From positions 1 through 20,426 of the forward strand of contig WJJV01000059.1 of NCBI GenBank assembly GCA_014729495.1: 20,426 bases of DNA, written 5' to 3'. Shown piece after piece: positions 1-7,991 of this stretch (position 1 is the stretch's first letter; each line of letters starts with the position of its first letter). The DNA is from Candidatus Woesearchaeota archaeon. GTDB taxonomy: Archaea > Nanobdellota > Nanobdellia > Woesearchaeales > UBA12501. The position numbers and the translations under genes are program-made. The notes under the pieces were generated by a model. That model was not told the origin of the DNA. It saw only the letters and a list, made by a program, of their open reading frames with translations, and did no database searches.

Positions 1-3000
1 GAATAATTCTCACTACCAGAATTAACAGCAGTCAAATTAAAATGACCAACACCCAAAGCCTCATTATAGAAAGACACCACACTACCAGAATCATTCACAA
101 CAACACCATCCAAGTAAAGACTAACATTAAGGATATCTGTCACTCCAGTAGCATTAAAACCATTACCATAAACCAAACTCAAATTAGCCTGAGAACCATT
201 CAAATACAATGATGCAACAGTCTGATTCCTATTCACAATATAAGAGAACTGGCTAGTCTGATTGTAGTTTCCGCTGGTATCATTGGCAATAGTTCTCCAT
301 ACATAAGATCCAGCAGCAACACCAGTGATATTATAGAAGAACACACTGCTCTGATTACCACTCAGACTAAAATTCTCCAGACTGCCATCACCACTAGAAA
401 AATTATGCTCAATGAAGACCTCTCCTATTGCTATGTTGTCAATCCATGTTGTATTAAACTGGAAGAACTGACTTTCAGAGAAAGTTGCTGGATCTGCAGG
501 TTGCTCTGTTGGGCTGGCCCATGTAGGAGCCCGAGCATCATTTCCCACAAAGAATGTGACTTCTGATGTGTTAAGGTTTCCGCTTGTATCATTTGCGCTG
601 AAATTGACCATGTAAGTTCCTATCAGCTCTGGTATTGTAAAAGATGAGTTGTACTTGTCTGTTCCGGTCTGCTGGCTAAGGGCAATATTCACAACTGAGG
701 TGTTAGGAAGAGTCACATTAGCATACACATTATCAACTCCTCCCTGGTCTGTGACATTGGCTCCTATCTCTATTGTGTCGCTTGTGTTGTAGTCTGAGCC
801 GTTTATGGGTCTAAGGTCAAACACTGACGGCGCGATATGGTCGTTTATTATGAATGCCGTTATCTTTGAATCATTTATGTTGCTGTATGGACTTGTGTCA
901 TTGGCTAAAAATATTACATTATACACTCCCACCCATGTTGTGGTCCATGTACTATTATATACTGAGTTGCCGTTTGTGTCATACAGAATAAGTGTGTGGT
1001 ATGTTGAGTTAGGCAGGCTTATGTTTGCCAGCACTGTATCCACCTGCAGATCATCTGTGACATTTGCAGAGAAGTTTATAGTGACTGAAGCATTATAATC
1101 AGTACCGTTTACAGGCTCTATATTATATACTGAAGGTCTTGGATCGTACCTGCTCCAGTCAAACACAGCTCCTTCCTGATCTCCATTAAGGATCTCTGTA
1201 TTGGTCTCGATTATTGCGTTTGCTATTGTCTGGAACTGGGTGCCGTCCCACCTTATTGTTGATACGTCCTCTGAGGTGTCCATAGCAACAACCATTATCT
1301 CTTCTGATCTTGGATTTGGAATGAACCTCATACCTCTTATTGCATTTGATGCGAAATTGCCTGTATTGCCTGTTGAGGTAAGGGATGCTGTGCTCCATGA
1401 ATCTGTCGCTTTGGTGAATGTGAAATAATCCACAGACTGGGCTCCAGAATCTACAAAGCCGAACAGTGCCTGATCTCCTGAAGCCTGCCAGGCGCAGTCA
1501 ATATTTGCATTGTTTGCCCCGTTCTGTTCGGTTTCTCCGTCCTGTGTAGGTGGACTTGCCAGTATTCCAGAACCCCCCCACATCCTGACATTGACATCAT
1601 TCCCGCTGTCCTGAATTATTATTCCGATATAGTCTGTGTCATTCTCTGAGCACATCCTCACAGCATCAAGACTGTCTGCCCCAAGAGACAATGTCTGTTC
1701 TGATCCCCAGAGAGTTGCAGGAGAATATGTCCTGTACACAAAGTTAGTGCTCTCACCATATGCCACAATACCTTCAAAGCTTGACTCTTCCCATGCAAAG
1801 GCGAAGTTCTGCTCATCATTTGATGCTGTTCCTGATGAAAGAACCGAACCCTGTGATGTGTTGAATCCTGTTCCATTCCAGGGCACTGCATAAAGCTCAT
1901 TGTTGTTATTATGCACAAGAAGCATTATCTGGTCTGAATTCTTCTTTGGAGTGAGTTCTATCCAGTTTGCTGGTGAAGATGCCAACCCAGTGGTTAGGGT
2001 TTCTTCTGATGAATATGATGAGCCATCCCATGTCCTGTATTTCACTATCTGATCATTTCCTGATGAGTCCTCATACACCATAAGGGCGTCCCCTGAGCCG
2101 TATTCATATGCTATATCAAATGACCTGTATGCTGCATTCGGTACACTTTCGCTGACCTGGTTGAGGTTTCCCCATTCCTCTGCATTCCCGTCATAGACCT
2201 GGATATTGACATCATTCTGCTTATCCTCTGTCCCCAGTATCCACTCGTTTCTCTCGTGATTTGCCTTGAGAACCATCCATGTTATGTCTCCTCCAACAGC
2301 ATTTGTGTCAGACAGCTCATTTCCTGTGTAATTGAATTCATTCCATATCCTGTATCTTGGAGTTCCATCATCAAGCTCATGGTACGTGAATATGCCTTCA
2401 GTTCCAGTATCAACAGACACAGTGTAGTTGCTGCTGTAGAAAGCAGACAGTCCCCCTGCATCTGAGCAGTTCACATTCCAGATGAATGAACCATCAGGCA
2501 CCTGGACTGTTATATTGGATTCTGTGTTGTTCACCACATTTGATGCAGTTCCCTGAGGCAGGAATGTTCCTGTGAAATTCGCGTATAGTATGCACGTCGC
2601 AAGGCCATTGTACCTCTCATCCGCAGCTGTGAAATTGAAATCTAATGTTGTCTGTGTGAGGGATGCTCCGTTTGAAGGATAATCCAGAGAGATCACAACT
2701 GGAGCAATGTTTGCTAAGAAGTATGTTGATTCTGTGTCATTGAGATTGCCCACTGTGTCATTAGCTTTATAAGTTATATCATATCTTCCTCCAAGATCTC
2801 CTGGAATAGTGAATGAACTGTTGTACTTGTCTGTGGTTCCTGCCTGAGTGAGCTCAATCACCTGGCTTGTGGAATTTGGAAGGGTGATGTTCGCAAGCAC
2901 AGTATCCACTCCTGCAGCTCCGTTTGTTGCATTAGCAGATATCTCGATTGTTGTTCCGATGTTGAATGTTGAGTTTGCCTCTGGACTGATATTGAACACA

Positions 3001-6000
3001 GACGGCTTTGTTGCATCAACAGTGAACCATCTTCTTGTGCTCTGTGTAATCTGAGATGCAGTGTCGTTTGCGTGTACAGTGAAGTTATACAATCCGCTTG
3101 TCAAACTGGTGATTGTGTAGTTGCATGTCTTCTGTGATCCAGTGCCCTTTTCTTCCATAGTGTAATTGGTGCTGTCAAACTCAAGAGTGCAGTTTGCCAC
3201 GCCGTCAGCATCAGTTACTGTGACATTTACTGTAGCTGTTGTTGCTGCCTGCAGCGACCCGTTAGCTGGTGTAGGATCCTCATATATTATATTCATTGGA
3301 TTCTGTCCGGTGATATTGACAGTTGCATTGAGTGTTGCATTGTCTGCTACCTGGCCGAGACTGCTTTCGAAGAACACATCAATAAGCCAGAGGCTTCCGA
3401 TATCTCCTGTTGCATTCACGCTCCAGTTCAGTGTGCATGACTCTCCGTAATCCAATATTCCACATGACAGAGGATTTGCATAAGTTGTATGCAGGGGCTC
3501 AGCCCCTGAAGATGTGTTTATAGGAGTCCATAACTGCAGACCCTCTGACAGGAACTCAACTGCCTGATATCCCACAACTCCTGCTCCTGTTCCTGTACCT
3601 CTGATTGCAGTTACAGTGTCATCAGCTGTGAGCTCAAGAGTCCACATTGACCTGTCAAATGCATCTGTTGTTGTACTAGCTCCTCTTCCTCCGCCATGTC
3701 CGAATGGTGTGCTCACTGTTCCTGTTGCAAATGACCTGCTGATGTTTGAGACAGCAGTTATTGTGTCTGTGCTGGATGCTGTGCCTCCTGACTGGCTGAT
3801 TGTTCCATGCTGGACATTCACCATGTTTTCAGGGAATTCCACTATCTCCCAATTGATGTCTGGGGTGGGTGCAGCAGATGCAGTATTCCTTTGTATGATC
3901 AGGTTTCCGCCTGAATCAAGTGTCGCTGATAGTGCTGAATCGCTTGGAGGCTCACTGGTGGTTCCTCCTGTGGCCATGAAGCTCACAAAGACCATTGACC
4001 TTGTTCTGTCTATTGTGTTGTAGTCCACTCCATTTGTGAGATTGACAAGGGTATCAGTGCTGCCCATCTGCACCTGTCCTCTCTGTACAACATAATCTGA
4101 ATCTCCAAAGTCAATGATCTGGGCTCTTACCTCCTGTCCCCCTGTGTTTGGAGCAGCAGCTGCCTGCCATTCCCATGTTGTTGCGCCTGTAATCCTCACG
4201 CGTTCAAGCTCCTCTGTTCCTATTGTTGTCTCGGTTGCATTGTGGTTGTGTCCTGAATGCATCAAGATTGTCTGCGCAGGTGTCACTGAAGAGATTGTTC
4301 CTGAGGATGGATTTGAGGCTCCTGTAGCAGGAAGCCCTATCTTAGCCTGCTGTGTTGCGACTGGACTGTCTGAGCTGAACTCAACAACAACTCCCTCATA
4401 ATTCACTGGAAGGTTTCCTGCAGGGGTGTCTCTTCTTCCATAGACCCTTATTGTTGATGCATCTATTATCTCATAAGATTTGAATGTGAATGCGTGCTGT
4501 GCAGTCTGAGAATGCCTGAATGAGAGCAGTGCGAATGCCTTTGATATATTGTCCAGAGCAGGGGATATTGTGATGTCAAAACTGCCTGCATCAGTTCCTC
4601 CGCTGCCGGAAAGCTTGACTATGTTCTTTATGGAGTTTGACTGGACATTTGTTGAGTTGTATCTTGCTGTTCCATTGACCTCTCCGCATGTTCCTCCCAC
4701 ATTGCCGGTGCATGTGACAGTAGCATTGATATTGAATGTCTTGTTCTCTGAGAAGCTTGTGGTCTGTTGAGGAGCGGGTGTATCAAGTACTCCACCCAAT
4801 GATCCAAATATGGATACAATCACTGATGAATTAGATCCATACCATGCTATCTCATCATTGCTGTCATTGCACCTGATTGTCCAGATGTATTTTCCATGAT
4901 TGATATCAGTAGTGATGTTCCTTTCCTTTGGAGTGAGTAGATCGCTGATAATTGATGCTTTCTCCTCTCCCCAGGATCCTGAGAAGTTGCCGTATACTGA
5001 GCATGTTCCGTCATTGCTGTCATCATCAGATGCTGTGTAATTGAATTCAATTGGATTCTGGGTCACTGTTGACTGGTTTGCTGGATTTGTCAGGTTGTAG
5101 ATAGTAGGCGGGCCAGGGTTATCCTTGATGTAATCAAATTCAAGGAAAGCGCTTGCATTCCCTGCATCATTGACTATTCTAAGGTCAAATGTATCATTGC
5201 TTCCTGTCAGTTCTGTCAGGAACACCTTGTAGTACTTCTCCTGGCTGATGTAATGGAAAGTAGTTATGATCTCATCTGAATCATGCTGATATACCTCAAT
5301 TGTTGTGTTCATTCCCTCCTGGCTCTGGTTGTTCCTTGCATAGACTGTTATGTCACTCTCATTTGTGAGATTCTTGTCAAAGGTCACCCTCACATATTCA
5401 TCATGGTATATCGGCTCTGACCAGATACTATCTGGAGCATATAACTCATTATAGATATCTGATATTATGCTCCTGTTCTCATCAAGATGCCAGGCCTTGG
5501 TTATGTTTATCAGCTCTCCAAAACCAGGGTCATCAGGCGTGATCCTGAAAGTATAGTTCTTTCCTGGCTGGATAGCCATCAGCTTTATCCAGTTTCCATA
5601 GCATTTCTGTTCTGTGAAATTCCAGTCCTTGCATTTGTAAAGCTCATTTCCGTCTGCTGTGACTGTCACATTTCCTTCTGTGAAATTGAGTGAAGTGGGA
5701 TCAACAGCATAGACCTTGACAAAGTTTCCGAATGGAGCCACCTCATCAACTTTGATGAAATCTGTTGTATTATCATTAATATCTAGGCCGTCAAGCTCTA
5801 TGCGCCTTATTGTATGGTTCATCAGAGTTATCAGCGCCTTGTGCCTTCCCTTCCTGAGACTGAAGTCTTGTCTTGTGAGATTCAACTTTGTCATGAATCT
5901 CTTTCCTTTCCATCTGTCTGAAAGTTCCAGATCGCTGGCCAGGTACCTTTCTTTAAGGCGGCCTCTCAGGTCAAGCACACTTTCTATCTCCCCAGAATCC

Positions 6001-7367
6001 CTGTTCAGGAACTCTATTATAGCCTCAATATCCCTTCCCCTTGAATCCTTGATTGTTGCATTGAAAGTTACGTTTGTGGCGTTGGTGATATTTGTTGCAT
6101 TGGTCATGTTGGTGGTGTTTGTCATGTTGGTGAGATTTACGGCAAGCTCCTCCACAACAAATATGCTGACAGCCTGGTCAGTCTCCTGCTTGCTGTCGTC
6201 TGCTGTTATCACAAACTCATCCTCTCCCACAAAATTCCAGTTAGGGAATAGCGTGAGAATGCTTCCTGCAGTTGCTGCAGCAAGATTATCCGGCTGTGAG
6301 GTCCTGTACTCCAGGGCATCATTATCAGGATCAGTGAACAATTCATCAATATCTATCTGGGTATTTGTATTCTTCAGTACTGTGATGTTCATGCCTATGA
6401 ATTCAGGCGGACTGTTGACTTCAATGAAAGAGAGCGCGGCCTCATCAAGATAAAGTACTCCCTCATCTATCTCAACCACAAGCTCCCACTCATCAGATTC
6501 TGTATCCTCAAGAGCGCATGTCTCCTCACAGGAACCAGTGAAGTTCACTGAAGCTGTCTCTTCTATGAACTCGGCTGTCAGGCCAGCCCATTCACTGTAT
6601 GCAATATCAAAATAGCTGTCATCAGTTCCTTCCAGGCTGTAGTTTGCGTAAATTACCTGGGCTCTCACCTCATTCTCCTGCCCTGCACTATATCTGCCCT
6701 GGAAAAGCTCAAAAGCGCTGTCCCATTCCATGCCAGGAGCAGGAACCAGACTGAAGAGAGCACAGCAGTCAGGATTGCCATGACAGACAAGAGTGGCAGT
6801 GTCGCTGTTTATTGTGGCCCATCTTGTGCAGAGTCCTGAATCATCAGCTTCCCAATTGAAACCTGTATCCTCAATCGTAAAGTCAATGACTCCATTGGCA
6901 GTCTCTATACCATCATTGTCTATGTCATAGTCTGTTCCTGTCATGTAAACCAGATCAATACTGATTTGCTTTGTCTGGTTTGTACTGTTCTCTTCGATAT
7001 CTGTTATATCGTCAGGGCTCATCTCAGCACCCTGTGAAGATGCTGTTGAGCCTTCTTCTGTCACTGTGCTGCTGTTGAACAGAAGGTATCTCTCTCCGCT
7101 GATCACTGCATAGACTCTGGCTGAACTGCCCTTTGTTAAGGTTCCATTCAGCCTGATGGATTCTATTGGAAGGGAATCATCAAGGCTGAATGTCTGCTCG
7201 TAATCAGAAGTCAGTGTGAGATCAAGCTCCTGGATCATGCTGTTCTCTCCCATAAAGCCTGTTGCAGAGCCAAAGATACGGCTCTCGTTTATCAAGTAAA
7301 ATGATGATGCAAGCGCCAGAATCAACAGTCCAAGGACTATGCTGTTCATATTAATTCTCTGTTTCAT
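1..7367 (-). CDS. Giant Ig-like/beta-propeller surface protein, C-terminus beyond the window
   Basis: An open frame runs without a stop from the ATG at 7367 to the left edge, at least 2455 residues. Residues 8-25 form a hydrophobic segment after a basic N-terminus, a signal peptide or signal anchor. Seen in order: a secreted N-terminal region; a cadherin-like domain with a 'DPDNDALEY' core (about 316-405); a tract of N-x-T sequons (411-438); a Cys-containing Ig-like domain with 'PGKNYTF' and 'DPGFGE' (about 540-625); a paired-Cys Ig domain (about 753-850); four beta-rich repeats (about 935-1280); Ig-like domains (about 1450-1650); a beta-propeller-like region (about 1650-2073); then at least three more Ig-like domains. 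Sequons are frequent throughout. The start is chosen because GAGGTGA lies one base upstream; in-frame ATGs at 7385 and 7349 are alternatives. No catalytic motif was recognised. A role as adhesin, S-layer-like or sheath protein is inferred from architecture. Confidence 0.9.
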   Translation of the reverse strand, partial: MKQRINMNSIVLGLLILALASSFYLINESRIFGSATGFMGENSMIQELDLTLTSDYEQTFSLDDSLPIESIRLNGTLTKGSSARVYAVISGERYLLFNSSTVTEEGSTASSQGAEMSPDDITDIEENSTNQTKQISIDLVYMTGTDYDIDNDGIETANGVIDFTIEDTGFNWEADDSGLCTRWATINSDTATLVCHGNPDCCALFSLVPAPGMEWDSAFELFQGRYSAGQENEVRAQVIYANYSLEGTDDSYFDIAYSEWAGLTAEFIEETASVNFTGSCEETCALEDTESDEWELVVEIDEGVLYLDEAALSFIEVNSPPEFIGMNITVLKNTNTQIDIDELFTDPDNDALEYRTSQPDNLAAATAGSILTLFPNWNFVGEDEFVITADDSKQETDQAVSIFVVEELAVNLTNMTNTTNMTNATNITNATNVTFNATIKDSRGRDIEAIIEFLNRDSGEIESVLDLRGRLKERYLASDLELSDRWKGKRFMTKLNLTRQDFSLRKGRHKALITLMNHTIRRIELDGLDINDNTTDFIKVDEVAPFGNFVKVYAVDPTSLNFTEGNVTVTADGNELYKCKDWNFTEQKCYGNWIKLMAIQPGKNYTFRITPDDPGFGELINITKAWHLDENRSIISDIYNELYAPDSIWSEPIYHDEYVRVTFDKNLTNESDITVYARNNQSQEGMNTTIEVYQHDSDEIITTFHYISQEKYYKVFLTELTGSNDTFDLRIVNDAGNASAFLEFDYIKDNPGPPTIYNLTNPANQSTVTQNPIEFNYTASDDDSNDGTCSVYGNFSGSWGEEKASIISDLLTPKERNITTDINHGKYIWTIRCNDSNDEIAWYGSNSSVIVSIFGSLGGVLDTPAPQQTTSFSENKTFNINATVTCTGNVGGTCGEVNGTARYNSTNVQSNSIKNIVKLSGSGGTDAGSFDITISPALDNISKAFALLSFRHSQTAQHAFTFKSYEIIDASTIRVYGRRDTPAGNLPVNYEGVVVEFSSDSPVATQQAKIGLPATGASNPSSGTISSVTPAQTILMHSGHNHNATETTIGTEELERVRITGATTWEWQAAAAPNTGGQEVRAQIIDFGDSDYVVQRGQVQMGSTDTLVNLTNGVDYNTIDRTRSMVFVSFMATGGTTSEPPSDSALSATLDSGGNLIIQRNTASAAPTPDINWEIVEFPENMVNVQHGTISQSGGTASSTDTITAVSNISRSFATGTVSTPFGHGGGRGASTTTDAFDRSMWTLELTADDTVTAIRGTGTGAGVVGYQAVEFLSEGLQLWTPINTSSGAEPLHTTYANPLSCGILDYGESCTLNWSVNATGDIGSLWLIDVFFESSLGQVADNATLNATVNITGQNPMNIIYEDPTPANGSLQAATTATVNVTVTDADGVANCTLEFDSTNYTMEEKGTGSQKTCNYTITSLTSGLYNFTVHANDTASQITQSTRRWFTVDATKPSVFNISPEANSTFNIGTTIEISANATNGAAGVDTVLANITLPNSTSQVIELTQAGTTDKYNSSFTIPGDLGGRYDITYKANDTVGNLNDTESTYFLANIAPVVISLDYPSNGASLTQTTLDFNFTAADERYNGLATCILYANFTGTFLPQGTASNVVNNTESNITVQVPDGSFIWNVNCSDAGGLSAFYSSNYTVSVDTGTEGIFTYHELDDGTPRYRIWNEFNYTGNELSDTNAVGGDITWMVLKANHERNEWILGTEDKQNDVNIQVYDGNAEEWGNLNQVSESVPNAAYRSFDIAYEYGSGDALMVYEDSSGNDQIVKYRTWDGSSYSSEETLTTGLASSPANWIELTPKKNSDQIMLLVHNNNNELYAVPWNGTGFNTSQGSVLSSGTASNDEQNFAFAWEESSFEGIVAYGESTNFVYRTYSPATLWGSEQTLSLGADSLDAVRMCSENDTDYIGIIIQDSGNDVNVRMWGGSGILASPPTQDGETEQNGANNANIDCAWQASGDQALFGFVDSGAQSVDYFTFTKATDSWSTASLTSTGNTGNFASNAIRGMRFIPNPRSEEIMVVAMDTSEDVSTIRWDGTQFQTIANAIIETNTEILNGDQEGAVFDWSRYDPRPSVYNIEPVNGTDYNASVTINFSANVTDDLQVDTVLANISLPNSTYHTLILYDTNGNSVYNSTWTTTWVGVYNVIFLANDTSPYSNINDSKITAFIINDHIAPSVFDLRPINGSDYNTSDTIEIGANVTDQGGVDNVYANVTLPNTSVVNIALSQQTGTDKYNSSFTIPELIGTYMVNFSANDTSGNLNTSEVTFFVGNDARAPTWASPTEQPADPATFSESQFFQFNTTWIDNIAIGEVFIEHNFSSGDGSLENFSLSGNQSSVFFYNITGVAAGSYVWRTIANDTSGNYNQTSQFSYIVNRNQTVASLYLNGSQANLSLVYGNGFNATGVTDILNVSLYLDGVVVNDSGSVVSFYNEALGVGHFNLTAVNSGSENY
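550..1138 (-). repeat. Two adjacent copies of an approximately 95-residue Ig-like repeat
   Basis: Copy one starts 'RPSVYNIEPVNGTDYN' near 1138, and copy two 'APSVFDLRPINGSDYN' near 835. Both continue with 'ANVTDxxxVDxVxANxxLPN' and end in a 'FxANDTS' strand. A third copy lies at about 2720-3012 ('KPSVFNISPEANSTFN', then 'YNSSFTIP'). The three are clearly one family of Ig-like module, with sequons at equivalent places. Such arrays are common in archaeal surface proteins and usually act as rigid spacers. Confidence 0.7.
3540..4565 (-). repeat. Four tandem beta-rich repeats of about 80 residues in the giant protein
   Basis: Four divergent repeat units can be aligned by a common core strand: 'YEGVVVEF' (near 4385), 'RAQIIDFG' (near 4120), 'NWEIVEFP' (near 3845) and 'GYQAVEFL' (near 3560). 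Two of them continue into a 'VQRG' or 'VQHG' strand. Each unit begins with a stretch like 'RSMVFVSF' or 'KAFALLSF' and has a middle strand of the type 'xxLIIQR' or 'STIRVYGR'. I do not recognise a named family with certainty; the pattern recalls lectin-like or pilus/surface beta-sandwich repeats. Boundaries are approximate. Confidence 0.6.
6054..6137 (-). repeat. Tract of nine N-x-T sequons encoded by a 9-bp imperfect repeat
   Basis: Inside the giant gene, eight N-x-T triplets follow each other without a gap (NLT, NMT, NTT, NMT, NAT, NIT, NAT, NVT), then one Phe and a ninth (NAT). This corresponds to residues about 411-438. The DNA is a 9-bp period with variable second codons and mixed synonymous Asn and Thr codons, so selection on the protein sequence is more likely than fresh slippage. 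N-x-S/T is the target of the archaeal oligosaccharyltransferase AglB. The tract lies between the cadherin-like domain and the next folded region, so it is probably a linker dense in glycans. Confidence 0.85.
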
Positions 7368-7375
7368 GTCACCTC
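7368..7375 (-). promoter_or_regulatory. Shine-Dalgarno site of the giant surface protein
   Basis: Read on the minus strand, GAGGTGA followed by one base precedes the ATG at 7367. Its seven bases match the complement of the usual archaeal 16S 3' end. Spacing is tight but workable, counting four bases from GAGG to the ATG. It favours this start over the in-frame ATGs at 7385 and 7349. Confidence 0.6.
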
Positions 7376-7404
7376 TTTTGTTCATTTTGGATCAGTAAAA
7401 TCTA

Positions 7405-7761
7405 TCAGTAGTATCCTGCAGGAATCTCCCCCTCGCTCTTTTTGTTTTTCCTGGCCTTTTCTGTCATCCTGGGCCTGCTCTTTTTTTGCATGCTATCATC
7501 TGCTGTATGATTGAGGGGATTGTTATCCTCTGCGTTATCCTCATTGCTTTCCTCACTATCCTGCTTCTTTATGACCCAAAGATTCATCCGTCCTACCCTG
7601 AATCCGTCAATCTTTCCAGCTATCTGAAGCCTGAAGCAATGATGCTGGACAGAATGCCATGATCTTTCAATCCTTAGCGCAAGGTCTCTAGTAGAAACAG
7701 GTCTATCTGATTTTTCAAGTATCTTAAGTACTTTTTTCTCTATTTCCCTTCCAATAGTCAT
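7405..7761 (-). CDS. Small winged-helix DNA-binding protein
   Basis: 118 residues. Residues 3-66 look like a winged helix-turn-helix: 'IGREIEKKVLKILEKS' (helix 1), 'VSTRDLALRIE' (helix 2), 'SWHSVQHHCFRLQIAGKI' (recognition helix), then a short beta wing, 'IDGFRVGRMNLWVI'. Residues 68-118 form a polar, low-complexity tail, acidic first (SEESNEDNAEDN) and then basic (KKSRPR, KARKNKK). The tail may be disordered and could bind DNA or a partner. No ligand-binding domain is visible, so the signal it senses, if any, is unknown. It lies 37 bases upstream of the giant surface-protein start on the same strand, which suggests co-transcription and local regulation. No Shine-Dalgarno is seen before the ATG; a TATA-like box about 28 bases upstream fits a leaderless mRNA. 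Confidence 0.85.
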   Translation of the reverse strand: MTIGREIEKKVLKILEKSDRPVSTRDLALRIERSWHSVQHHCFRLQIAGKIDGFRVGRMNLWVIKKQDSEESNEDNAEDNNPLNHTADDSMQKKSRPRMTEKARKNKKSEGEIPAGYY

Positions 7762-7788
7762 TTATAAGTAACCACAATTCAAATTCAG

Positions 7789-7797
7789 TTTAAAAAA
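7789..7797 (-). promoter_or_regulatory. Candidate archaeal TATA box for the winged-helix gene
   Basis: On the minus strand TTTTTTAAA sits about 28 bases before the ATG at 7761, preceded by an A-rich, BRE-like ATAAAG. This spacing would place the transcription start at or beside the ATG, which agrees with the absence of a ribosome site. It probably drives both the regulator and the giant gene. Confidence 0.45.
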
Positions 7798-7813
7798 CTT
7801 TATTACCACTTGC

Positions 7814-7921
7814 TAGTACCAATGATAGTTCCAATATTAGTACCACCATATGCATGAATATTCATACCTTTATTAGTATCAACATAAGCATGAACATTCG
7901 TATGAACATTCGCATATCCAT
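7814..7921. repeat. 12-bp imperfect tandem repeat, nine units
   Basis: On the plus strand the sequence divides without gaps into tagtaccaatga, tagttccaatat, tagtaccaccat, atgcatgaatat, tcatacctttat, tagtatcaacat, aagcatgaacat, tcgtatgaacat, tcgcatatccat. Columns 3 (G), 5 (A), 11 (A) and 12 (T) are each the same in eight of nine units. A 12-bp perfect palindrome, ATGAATATTCAT, spans units four and five (7854-7865). The array sits just upstream of the candidate promoter of the winged-helix gene. It could be a set of operator sites or a decaying minisatellite. Confidence 0.8.
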
Positions 7922-7925
7922 GTAT

Positions 7926-7943
7926 GAAAATTATTAAGAAAAG
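7926..7943 (-). terminator. Possible T-rich transcription terminator after the glycan operon
   Basis: On the minus strand CTTTTCTTAATAATTTTC lies about 50 bases beyond the stop of the last glycosyltransferase. Archaeal RNA polymerase commonly terminates at T-runs without a hairpin. This is weak evidence, and the region is AT-rich in general. Confidence 0.25.
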
Positions 7944-7991
7944 CATTTTTCTGGTGTATCCTTAATGTTTTTTTGCTGAGCTTATGTATCA

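Larger units (their letters stand above)
7762..7991. other. Intergenic region between the glycan operon and the regulator/surface-protein pair
   Basis: This 230-bp stretch is the only sizeable non-coding gap in the window. It holds the 12-bp repeat array, the candidate TATA box and T-rich stretches downstream of the glycosyltransferase stop. No convincing small gene is present; the frame through the repeats on the plus strand has no ribosome site and no family resemblance. Confidence 0.7.

Noticed and set aside
3616..4023. 135-codon plus-strand frame opposite the four-repeat region
   Set aside because: It is a shadow of the giant gene with biased composition and no ribosome site or recognisable domain.
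5716..6453. 245-codon open frame on the plus strand inside the giant gene
   Set aside because: It lies antisense to a continuous, domain-rich coding frame; its Leu/Ser/Val-rich translation matches no family and reflects codon composition of the opposite strand.
7814..7921. CRISPR array
   Set aside because: The 12-bp units are contiguous, too short and divergent, with no spacers and no cas genes nearby.
7803..7937. Open frame on the plus strand through the 12-bp repeats, which would give a tetrapeptide-type repeat
   Set aside because: There is no start codon with a ribosome site before the repeats, units vary at coding-relevant positions, and it ends at a stop just after the array; a DNA-level role or decay is simpler.
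7955..7980. T-run on the plus strand (7968-7974) as a terminator
   Set aside because: No plus-strand gene ends here; on the minus strand it is an A-run, which does not terminate archaeal transcription.
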